A stretch of DNA of 64,000 nt, taken from positions 10,478,001-10,542,000 of the forward strand of contig NZ_RKQF01000001.1 of assembly GCF_003814875.1 (NCBI RefSeq). Reading direction: 5' to 3'. Under the pieces are notes generated by a model, which was not told where the DNA came from, did not search any database, and worked only from the letters and a program-made list of their open reading frames with translations. Below, in pieces: positions 34,963 through 42,073 of the stretch (its first letter is position 1; every line of letters starts with the position of its first letter). The DNA is from Streptomyces sp. Ag109_O5-1. GTDB lineage: Bacteria > Actinomycetota > Actinomycetes > Streptomycetales > Streptomycetaceae. A program made the translations under genes and the position numbers.

Positions 34963-36783
34963 ATGGAACTCGCCACTCCGCCGCCGGCGGCGCGGGCCCC
35001 TGTCGCCTGGTACAGCTGGTGGCTGATGCCGCTGGCCTTAGGGGGAGGGACGGTCGCCGCCACGTTCATGAGCTCCGAGCGAATAACCGCGGCCGTCGCC
35101 GGCGCCGCGGCCACCGCCGCCAGCTCTGTGTGTGTACGGCTCCTGATCCGCTCGCAGCGTCAACTGCGCAGCGCCGAAGGGTCGTTCCGCAGCTCGCAGG
35201 CCGAGCACTCCCAGCAGTGGCAGCAGCATGTCTCGGGCCTGGAACGGAAGTTCTCGGCCGAGCGCGCCACGCTGGAGGCCCAGCTGGCCGAGCAGTCGGC
35301 CGCGTTCGACGCGCAGCTCGGCGAGCGGGCGGCCGCCTTCGACGCCCGGCTCGGTGAGCAGACCGCCCACTACGACGGTCAACTGGCCGAGCAGGCAAGG
35401 GCGTACGAGGAGCGGCTCGCCGACCTGGTGAAGGCCTCCGACGCGCAGCTCGCCGACCAGGCCGAGGTCTGGCAGGACCAGGTCGAGCACCAGCGGTCCG
35501 CGATCGCCCGGCTTGCCGACGAGCAGCTGCCCGAGGCGCTGAAGCGGCTGCGCGAGGGCGACGCCATCGACGACCTGCTGCCGGTGACCGAGCAGTGCGC
35601 CAAGGTCGACAAGGACCTCCAGGCCAACCTGCGCCGTATCCTGCGCACCTCGCTGATCGGTGTGGAGGAGGAGTTCAACCGCTCCACCTCGGCCGAGCAG
35701 GCCGTGATCAGCATCGGCAACCGCATCCACGTCCTGACCAGCAAGCTGCGCGGCCGACTGCACGAGATGCAGGGCGAGCACGGCCGGCTGCCCGCCGTGG
35801 CCCGCGGTCTCATGGAGCTCGACCAGGAGCTCGGTCCCGCCGACTCGCTCGCCGGCAGCATCGGCGTGCTGGGCGGCTCGGACCGGCCCGGCCGCCAGTG
35901 GCAGGAGCCCCAGCGACTGCTCAGCGTGGTGCGCGGCGGTATCGGCCGGATCAAGGACTTCCATCGTGTCGAGGTCCGGCACCTGCCCGAACTCGGCGTC
36001 GACGGCGGTCTGGTGGACCACCTCACGCTGATCTTCGCCCACCTGCTGGACAACGCGGCCCGTTACTCGCCGCCCACCGAGCCGGTCGTCGTGTCCGGCA
36101 AGGAGGTGCCGAACGGCGTCGGCATCGAGATCCAGGACTCCGGCAAGGGCCTGAGCGAGGAGAAGAAGCGCGAGGCCCAGCACTCCCTGGCGGGCACCGA
36201 GGCCGGTCCCGGTATCGGCGGCATCTCCGAGGACGCCAGCATCGGCCTGCGGGTCGTCGGCATCCTCGCCCGCCGCTACGGCATCCGGGTCACCTTCGCG
36301 GACTCGCCCTGGCTCGGCACCTCAGTGGTGGTCGTGGTCCCGCACAAGTACTTCAGCCCGCTGCCCGCGGCCCCCGCCGCCCAGGCCCCCGCGACGGCCG
36401 CCCCCGCCGCCGCGTCCCCGGTGCAGGCACACGGCCCGGTCGCCGTCGAAACCGTCACTCAGCCGGAGTCCGGCGAGGCCCCGGACACCACCCCGGGCGG
36501 ACTGCCGCGGCGGCGCAGCCGGCGCCGCGACGAGGAGCAGCCCGAGGAGCGCACCGCCCGCACGCAGGGCGCCGCGTTCCCCGCGGTCCCGCCCGATGAG
36601 TCCTTCGCGGGCCTGGCCGCATTCGCCACCGCGGGCCGTGCGCCCGTGGCGGACGAAGCGGCGGACAGCGAAGCCGAGTTGACCGGAGACGAAGACGACG
36701 TGGCACCCGCGACCCCGGACGGCGCCGATGACGCCGCCGCCGGACGCGAGTCCGCCGAGCACCGCACTGAAGAGAGCGACTAG
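34963..36783 (+). CDS. cvnA: Conservon sensor kinase-like protein CvnA, with TTA codon
   Basis: 606 aa. Two membrane helices near the N-terminus (about 18-35 and 42-63), then six 11-residue coiled-coil repeats (106-171, AQLAEQSAAFD type), a dimer region and a HATPase_c domain (FAHLLDNAARYSPP, IQDSGKGLS), then a long disordered acidic/proline tail. No clear phosphoacceptor His box. In conservons CvnA forms a membrane complex with CvnB-D resembling a G-protein-coupled system. ATG at 34963 follows GAAGG (the ATG at 34957 is too close). Codon 26 is TTA (35038-35040), implying bldA dependence. Confidence 0.93.
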   Translation: MELATPPPAARAPVAWYSWWLMPLALGGGTVAATFMSSERITAAVAGAAATAASSVCVRLLIRSQRQLRSAEGSFRSSQAEHSQQWQQHVSGLERKFSAERATLEAQLAEQSAAFDAQLGERAAAFDARLGEQTAHYDGQLAEQARAYEERLADLVKASDAQLADQAEVWQDQVEHQRSAIARLADEQLPEALKRLREGDAIDDLLPVTEQCAKVDKDLQANLRRILRTSLIGVEEEFNRSTSAEQAVISIGNRIHVLTSKLRGRLHEMQGEHGRLPAVARGLMELDQELGPADSLAGSIGVLGGSDRPGRQWQEPQRLLSVVRGGIGRIKDFHRVEVRHLPELGVDGGLVDHLTLIFAHLLDNAARYSPPTEPVVVSGKEVPNGVGIEIQDSGKGLSEEKKREAQHSLAGTEAGPGIGGISEDASIGLRVVGILARRYGIRVTFADSPWLGTSVVVVVPHKYFSPLPAAPAAQAPATAAPAAASPVQAHGPVAVETVTQPESGEAPDTTPGGLPRRRSRRRDEEQPEERTARTQGAAFPAVPPDESFAGLAAFATAGRAPVADEAADSEAELTGDEDDVAPATPDGADDAAAGRESAEHRTEESD

Positions 36784-36788
36784 TCCAC

Positions 36789-37199
36789 ATGACGCAACAG
36801 GGAACCGACGTGAGCTGGGCGCTCCGTGATCTGGTGGAGAGCATCCCGGAGATCCGTTTCGCCCTCGTGGCCTCCAGCGACGGCAAGGCCATCACCTCCT
36901 TCGGTGCGGAGGACCCCGACGACGTGGACCGCTTCGCGGCCGTGGTGGCCGGGCTGCAGGCCCTGGCCCAGCCGGTCGCCGAGCAGTTCCCCAAGTACGC
37001 GGGGCAGCTGCGGCTGGCGATGATCGAGGTCGACGGCGGTCACCTCTTCGTCGTACGGGCCGGTGTGGAGACGTATCTCGGGGTCCTCGCCCGCGAAGGA
37101 CTCGACCAGGGGTTGCTCGGGCACCAGATGAGGGACCTGTCACGGCGGATGGGCGAGCTGCTCGGCACCTCTCCGCGCCTGGAGGAGCACTCTGGATGA
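36789..37199 (+). CDS. cvnB: Roadblock/LC7 protein CvnB
   Basis: 136-aa roadblock/LC7-domain protein (VSWALRDLVESIPEIRFALVASSDG, AMIEVDGGHLFVVRAG). In conservons CvnB acts as a small scaffold or GTPase-activating-like partner of CvnD. It starts 5 bp after cvnA and its stop overlaps the cvnC start by 4 bp, showing tight translational coupling. Confidence 0.95.
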   Translation: MTQQGTDVSWALRDLVESIPEIRFALVASSDGKAITSFGAEDPDDVDRFAAVVAGLQALAQPVAEQFPKYAGQLRLAMIEVDGGHLFVVRAGVETYLGVLAREGLDQGLLGHQMRDLSRRMGELLGTSPRLEEHSG

Positions 37200-37567
37200 G
37201 TGCTCCCCGTCGGCCCACGGACCCGTCCGGTCTTGAGCGCTACTACGTCCTCACGGGAGGACGCAGCGGACCGGGCGGGTCGGCGTCGAGCCTCGACGTG
37301 GCCACCCTCGTCGTCTCCCGTACCGCCCCCTTACCGGGGATGCAGCACGAGTACGAGGAGATAGTCCGGCGCTGCCGTGATCCGCTGTCGGTGGCCGAAC
37401 TCACCGCTCATCTCGGATTGCCCTTCAACATTCTCGCGGTGCTGTTGGCGGATCTGCTGGACGCAGGCCGTATTGAAGCCCGTGATCCCATTCCGGCGCA
37501 CCACTCCGGACGCGGGCCTGACCTCGCGCTCCTCCAGGAGGTACTCAGTGGACTTGAAAGGCTTTGA
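37196..37567 (+). CDS. cvnC: DUF742 protein CvnC, with TTA codon
   Basis: 123-aa DUF742 protein with a winged-helix-like pattern (EEIVRRCRDPLSVAELTAHL, PFNILAVLLADLLDAGRI). Standard third member of a conservon. Codon 46 is TTA (37331-37333), the second such codon in this operon. Its 3' end overlaps cvnD by 20 bp. Confidence 0.94.
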   Translation: MSAPRRPTDPSGLERYYVLTGGRSGPGGSASSLDVATLVVSRTAPLPGMQHEYEEIVRRCRDPLSVAELTAHLGLPFNILAVLLADLLDAGRIEARDPIPAHHSGRGPDLALLQEVLSGLERL

Positions 37568-38153
37568 CCATCCCGGCGACCCCGGTGCCGGGGGGACCCG
37601 CTCGGTCAAGGTGATGATCGCCGGGGGGTTCGGCACAGGGAAGACCACCATGGTCCGCTCCGTCAGCGACATCAAGCCGCTCACCACCGAGGAGACGCTC
37701 ACCCAGGCGACCGTCGGCGTCGACAACCTCATCGGTGTCGCGGACAAGTCCGAGACCACGGTCAGCCTCGACTTCGGCAAGATCAGCCTCAACGAGAGCC
37801 TGATGCTGTACCTGTTCGGCACCCCTGGACAGGAACGGTTCTGGTTCCTGTGGAACGGCCTGTTCAAGGGCGCGCTCGGTGCGATCGTCCTGGTGGACAC
37901 CCGGCGGCTGGCCTCCAGCTTCCGGGCGATCGAGGAGATGGAGCGGCAGAACGTGCCCTTCGTCATCGCCCTGAACGTCTTCCCGGACTGCAAGGAACAC
38001 CCCATCGAGGAGATCCGGGACGCCCTCGACATCTCCCCGCACACCCCGATCGTGGCCTGTGACGCCCGTGACCGCGCTTCCAGCCGTGACGTGCTGATCG
38101 CCCTGATAAGTCATTTGAAGGAACGCTCCGCCGTCGCACTGGAGCCCCGATGA
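37548..38153 (+). CDS. cvnD: Conservon GTP-binding protein CvnD
   Basis: 201-aa Ras-like/MglA-like small GTPase. P-loop GGFGTGKTT, switch region TVGVD, G3-like FGTPGQERF, G4-type NVF and G5-type CDARD. GTG start at 37548 after CAGGAGG, inside the end of cvnC. Its stop overlaps the cvnE start by 4 bp. Binds and hydrolyses GTP in the membrane complex with CvnA-C. Confidence 0.95.
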   Translation: MDLKGFDHPGDPGAGGTRSVKVMIAGGFGTGKTTMVRSVSDIKPLTTEETLTQATVGVDNLIGVADKSETTVSLDFGKISLNESLMLYLFGTPGQERFWFLWNGLFKGALGAIVLVDTRRLASSFRAIEEMERQNVPFVIALNVFPDCKEHPIEEIRDALDISPHTPIVACDARDRASSRDVLIALISHLKERSAVALEPR

Positions 38154-39397
38154 ACGACCAGAGCCCCGGCAGTCCCGACGCCCCGCGCGGCTGCCCGGTC
38201 GCACACGGTTCGCCCGAGCTGGCCCGGCTGTACGGACCCGAGGTGGCGACCGACCCGTTCGGCGTCTACGAGCGGCTGCGCAAGGAGCACGGCTCCGTCG
38301 CGCCGGTGCTGCTGGAGGGCGACGTCAACGCCTGGCTGGTGCTGGGTTACCGGGACAGCCGGCGGGTGCTCGACAATCCCAGCCAGTTCCCCCGGGACGC
38401 GCGGACCTGGCGGGACTACCGGGAGGGGCGGATCGAGGAGACCTCTGCCCTGATCCCGATGCTCGCTTGGCGTCCCGACTGCGTGTCCCAGGACGGCGAG
38501 CCGCACCGCAGGCTGCGCGGCGCCGTCAACGACGTGCTGCAGGCCGCCGTCGGCCGTGGTATCCGGCGCCACGCCACGCACTTCGCCAACAGACAGATCG
38601 ACCGGTTCGCGGCCGTCGGCCGCGCCGATCTGGTGGCGGACTACGCCGACTTTGTGCCGATGCTCGTGATGAGCCGCGTTCTCGGGCTCGCCGAGGTGGA
38701 GGGGCGCCGGCTGGTCGAGTCCTGCGCCGAGCTGCTCAAGGGCGGCGAGGACGCCGTGATGCACGACGGCAGGATCAGGGAGATCTTCGGCGAACTCGTC
38801 GAGCGCAGGCGGACCGAACCCGGCTCCGACCTCGCCACCGACCTCCTGGACCATCACGCGGCTCTCGACCACGACGAGGTCGTCGATCACCTGCGCATGG
38901 TGATGATCGCCGCGGCTGTCACGACCAACCTGCTGGCCCGGGTGCTGCGGCTGGTCCTGACCGACGCCTCCCGGCTCTCCGGGCTGACCAGCGGGCAGCT
39001 GAACATCTCGGCGGTGATGGAGGAGGCCATGTGGAACTCTCCGCCGCTGACCGTCCTGCCGGGGCGCTTCGCCGCCAGCGACGTCGAACTCGGCGGGCAT
39101 CTCATCGGGGCGGGTGACCTGCTCGTGCTCGGTCTCGCCCCGGGCAACCTCGACCCCGAGGTCCGGCCCGACCCGGGTGTCTCGGTGGAGGGTAACCAGG
39201 CGCACCTGGCGTTCGGCGCGGGCCCTCACGAGTGCCCCGGGCAGAATATGGGTCAGTCCATGATCGAGATTGCGGTGGACGTCCTGCTGCACCGGCTGCC
39301 GGGCCTGCGGCTCGCCGTGGCGGCGGACGAGCTCACCTCGACCGCCTCCACCTGGGAGTCCCGGCTGGACAGCCTGCCGGTCGAGTTCCCGGTGTGA
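38150..39397 (+). CDS. cvnE: Conservon P450 CvnE, CYP157-like, lacking ExxR
   Basis: 415-aa P450. Heme loop FGAGPHECPG with Cys362. The K-helix reads E292-A-M-W295 instead of ExxR, and the I-helix (AAAVTTNLL) lacks the acid-alcohol pair AGxxT. Loss of ExxR is the known hallmark of the CYP157 family, which occurs at the end of Streptomyces conservons. No CYP154 partner follows, unlike many conservons. Overlaps cvnD by 4 bp. It may not be a standard monooxygenase; a sensory or structural heme role is possible. Confidence 0.92.
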   Translation: MNDQSPGSPDAPRGCPVAHGSPELARLYGPEVATDPFGVYERLRKEHGSVAPVLLEGDVNAWLVLGYRDSRRVLDNPSQFPRDARTWRDYREGRIEETSALIPMLAWRPDCVSQDGEPHRRLRGAVNDVLQAAVGRGIRRHATHFANRQIDRFAAVGRADLVADYADFVPMLVMSRVLGLAEVEGRRLVESCAELLKGGEDAVMHDGRIREIFGELVERRRTEPGSDLATDLLDHHAALDHDEVVDHLRMVMIAAAVTTNLLARVLRLVLTDASRLSGLTSGQLNISAVMEEAMWNSPPLTVLPGRFAASDVELGGHLIGAGDLLVLGLAPGNLDPEVRPDPGVSVEGNQAHLAFGAGPHECPGQNMGQSMIEIAVDVLLHRLPGLRLAVAADELTSTASTWESRLDSLPVEFPV

Positions 39398-39399
39398 GC

Positions 39400-39439
39400 A
39401 CGCTGCTGCCCGGCCGGAGGACCGGCCGGGCAGCAGCGT
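39400..39439. terminator. Bidirectional terminator with 18-bp perfect stem
   Basis: Arms at 39400-39417 and 39422-39439 are perfect reverse complements (18 bp), loop AGGA. It lies 3 bp after the cvnE stop and 30 bp past the end of the opposing gene, so it serves both. Confidence 0.85.
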
Positions 39440-39469
39440 CGTCGGTGGTTCCGGAACAGGATCGAGGCG

Positions 39470-41200
39470 TCAGCCGTCGAGCCAGTCGCCGGTGACGGTC
39501 GTGGGCTGGTATCCCGTGGCGTTCCAGATGAAATGCGGGTGGGCGCAGCCGAACATGTAGGAGAGCAGTGCGGTGTCTTCCCTCCCGGTCTGAGGGTCGT
39601 ACAGGGTGGAGAACTTTTCGGATCCGACTGCGCCGGCGTCCTGTTGGATCTGCCGAGCGCGGTCCGGAGACGGTGCATCCATGGATGCCTCCACAGCGGC
39701 GACGTAGGTCCGGCGCAGGATCTCCCATGTGCTGTCGGTGTTGCCCTGCCAGGGGCCGTGCAGTGCTTCGAAGGCATGGAGCTCGGCGTCGAAGAGGGCC
39801 CATGTCCGGGGGAATTGGGCTCGGCAGAGTGCGGACAGCTCGGCGGTCCGGGAGCTCAGTGCCGGTGCGGTGGGGCGCGGGCCGATGGTGAGGGTGGTGC
39901 CGTGGGTGAGGATGCCGGTGCACGGGTTGGGCTGCAGGTCGCACAGCGGGCAGTCCTCGGCCGGGGGGAGGCCCTCGGTGATGCCGTCGAACCACAGGGC
40001 GTGGCGGCCCGTGAGTCCCATCCAGACGATGGTGCTGCTCATCAACCAGGTGTTCCACATCGGTTCATGCGCCTCGGGCATGCAGCCGTACTTGATGAGG
40101 GCGATCGTGCAGGCAGCGTAGAGGGCCTTGGTGTGGGTGGGTAGGTCGGCGAGCCAGAAGTTGCTGATCTCGCCGGTGAGGGAGTCGACTCGTACGTCGG
40201 CCATGTCGTCGATGACGCGGCACAGCAGCAGGGAGGCGAGGTGTTCTTCCTGCCAGAGTTCCGTATCGGGTGAGACGTGCCAGAACAGGCAGTCCAGCAT
40301 CTGCAGGGCTGAATAGGTGCTCTGGCCGAGCGGGTTGGTCTGGGGGAGCGTGACGCTGCCCGCGTGGTGCTGTTGGAGCCAGTGCTCGTCGACGGATCGC
40401 TTATGGGCTGCGTAGAGTCCGCAGACCAGGGCCCGTGCGCTGTTGGTGCTGAAACTCTCGGCCAGGCGGCCTTCGACGAGTTGGGTGACGTGCGTGGTGT
40501 CGATGGTGTCGATCACGCGCTTGTACTCGTGGAAGACGAGGATGTCGTCCTCGAAGCGGTGGCGGAGGCCAAGGTCTCGTTCAAGGTCGTTCAACTGCCG
40601 GACCCAGATCCATCCAGCGGTGAGGACGCTGTCGAGTTCCCGGCGGTAGGGCCAGGCCTTGACGGTGAGGGGACGACCGGCGCTCTGCCGCCAGCTGTAG
40701 TCGCCCAGCGTGCGTGCGGGGGGCGTGGGCAGCCGACGGCACAGCGGGCAGGCGCAGGCTGTTGCCCGCTCTTCGTCGCGCGGTGGGGTGAGTGCCCGGC
40801 TCCGCCAGGCCCCCTCCAGCATCGTGCTGGTCAGTCGGCACATCTCGACATCGGTGCTGACCTGGGGGAAGGCTGCTTCGATCATGCGCAGGCTGGTGTC
40901 GAGGCGCCTCAGCCTCGCGTAGCCCTCCTCGTCGGGCGGGAGGAACGCGGTCTGCGCCAGATGGAGGGCTCCCTCGACATGCAGCGTGGTACTGGAGTGG
41001 GGGGATCCGAGTGCGTCCAGCCGCTGCTGAGCGGCGGTCTGCCGGCTTCGGTACTGCTCCGTGCTCCCGTTGATGCGGTTCACCAAGAGGCGGGCCAGGG
41101 CGTTCCCCGCCTCCGTGGGCTGAAGCTCGGCGCTGGGCTGCGCCAGGAGCAGGCTGTCGGCGGACGCCGTCGGAACAGCACCTGCGATGCGGGATTTCAC
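39470..41200 (-). CDS. Large protein of unknown family with DDxxD and two CPLC motifs
   Basis: 576 aa; I do not recognise the family. GTG at 41200 lies 6 nt after GAAGGAG, so it is preferred to the TTG at 41215 which overlaps that site. Mostly helical, no signal peptide or membrane segment. Features: CACPLC (149-154), LNDLERDLG (203-211), acidic motif VIDDMADVRVD (329-339, DDxxD at 331-335), and CPLC plus a later Cys (417-427). DDxxD and length recall class I terpene synthases, and a sesquiterpene-cyclase remnant lies upstream on the same strand, but no NSE triad is evident. Third-position GC is somewhat lower than in neighbours, suggesting acquisition. Could be a divergent prenyl-chain enzyme or something new. 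Confidence 0.8.
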   Translation of the reverse strand: MKSRIAGAVPTASADSLLLAQPSAELQPTEAGNALARLLVNRINGSTEQYRSRQTAAQQRLDALGSPHSSTTLHVEGALHLAQTAFLPPDEEGYARLRRLDTSLRMIEAAFPQVSTDVEMCRLTSTMLEGAWRSRALTPPRDEERATACACPLCRRLPTPPARTLGDYSWRQSAGRPLTVKAWPYRRELDSVLTAGWIWVRQLNDLERDLGLRHRFEDDILVFHEYKRVIDTIDTTHVTQLVEGRLAESFSTNSARALVCGLYAAHKRSVDEHWLQQHHAGSVTLPQTNPLGQSTYSALQMLDCLFWHVSPDTELWQEEHLASLLLCRVIDDMADVRVDSLTGEISNFWLADLPTHTKALYAACTIALIKYGCMPEAHEPMWNTWLMSSTIVWMGLTGRHALWFDGITEGLPPAEDCPLCDLQPNPCTGILTHGTTLTIGPRPTAPALSSRTAELSALCRAQFPRTWALFDAELHAFEALHGPWQGNTDSTWEILRRTYVAAVEASMDAPSPDRARQIQQDAGAVGSEKFSTLYDPQTGREDTALLSYMFGCAHPHFIWNATGYQPTTVTGDWLDG

Positions 41201-41457
41201 ACCGGTCTCCTTCAAGTTGTGGTCATGACAACGGAATCGACCGGCCGTGGTCGTTGGCCGGTCGTGTCCGGGAATCTTCTGGCCCTGTCGCGACGGTCTC
41301 GCCGAGCAGCCGGACGCACGCGACCGGCTCCGGCTCCTGCTGCGAACGACCGCGAGGGGTACGGCCGCTGCGTCGACGGCCGAAGAGGCGGAGCGGGTGG
41401 TCCACCCGCCCTTGTCGAAGTGCTTCTCGCTACCTGACGAGCACCCGCACGGCCGCC
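41201..41457. other. Gap between unknown protein gene and cyclase remnant
   Basis: 257 bp. Only GAAGGAG, the ribosome site of the gene ending at 39470, is clear. Short frames exist on both strands but none has convincing codon bias; they may be eroded cyclase sequence, though I could not align them. Confidence 0.5.
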
Positions 41458-41561
41458 TCAGCTGTGTCGAACAGAAAGCACTCGCGGCCCGTCAGGCGTG
41501 GCGCGACCGCCGGATCCGAGGTGCCTGGCCGCTCCGGGAAGGCCGGAGGGTCCGACGGCAT

Positions 41562-41575
41562 GTGGGGATCCCCAC
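41562..41575. repeat. Perfect 14-bp palindrome
   Basis: GTGGGGATCCCCAC, without spacer, within the degraded part of the cyclase remnant. No adjacent gene start; role unknown. Confidence 0.5.
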
Positions 41576-41587
41576 GGAAATACGACC

Positions 41588-41618
41588 GCCTGCCCTGCTT
41601 CGATCGAGCAGGGCAGGC
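41588..41618 (-). terminator. Hairpin inside the cyclase remnant
   Basis: GCCTGCCCTGCT (41588-41599), 7-nt loop, AGCAGGGCAGGC (41607-41618): 12-bp perfect stem. It sits exactly where similarity to terpene cyclases ends, as if marking a junction or an early terminator. Confidence 0.55.
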
Positions 41619-41944
41619 GAAGCCTGCGGTCCGGCCGGTTCGCGTCGAACCGGCCATCGAACAGGAAAGCCGGTGGGAACCGGTTCATCAGGACGATCAT
41701 GTCCTCGACCGAGGCGTGCGGACGGGTCCGGGCGGCCGCCTGCGGCAGGGCCTGCGAGACGTGCTCCTCCGACCCGGCTTTGCCGCCCACCAGGTCCATG
41801 TCCGGGAGTCGGCGCAGATGTCGGGCCCGGGCGTACTCCGGATGCTCACTGGCAGGGGTGTCGAAGGGCAGGTCGAAGGTGACGTCCTGGGGCATGTGTT
41901 TCCTTTCGGGCGACAGTGCGCAGAGTCCCCCCGTCCCTGCGAAT

Positions 41945-41964
41945 GGGTGGCCGGTCGGCCACCC
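41945..41964. promoter_or_regulatory. Inverted repeat upstream of cyclase remnant
   Basis: GGGTGGCCG-GT-CGGCCACCC: 9-bp perfect arms, 2-bp spacer, 50 bp before the remnant's ATG. Candidate operator or attenuator hairpin. Confidence 0.4.
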
Positions 41965-42073
41965 GTGCACTCGAACTGGCCTTCGTGGCTCGAAAGTTGA
42001 GCCGTGAAGCGCTACGAGGCTGCCCAGAGCGTAAATGATCTACGCGTGACCCCATCGTGATGTGTGTTACTGC

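Larger units (their letters stand above)
41458..41895 (-). pseudogene. Degenerate pentalenene-synthase-like sesquiterpene cyclase remnant
   Basis: 145 codons from the ATG at 41895 (after AAAGGAA). Residues 1-88 follow the N-terminus of class I sesquiterpene cyclases: start MPQDV identical to pentalenene synthase, YARARHL, LPQAAARTRPHASVED and FLFDGRFDA, the place of FLFDDxFD. The first metal-binding motif DDxxD has become DGRFD, and similarity stops after about residue 90, where a hairpin intervenes; the remaining roughly 250 residues of a cyclase, including the NSE triad, are missing. So it is a remnant, or a short peptide gene derived from one. Confidence 0.6.

Noticed and set aside
39470..41200. 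Confident call of terpene synthase
   Set aside because: DDxxD alone is weak evidence and no NSE triad is evident in the expected place; left as unknown.
41247..41882. 211-codon plus-strand ORF
   Set aside because: Antisense to the cyclase remnant and Arg/Pro-rich; no domain.
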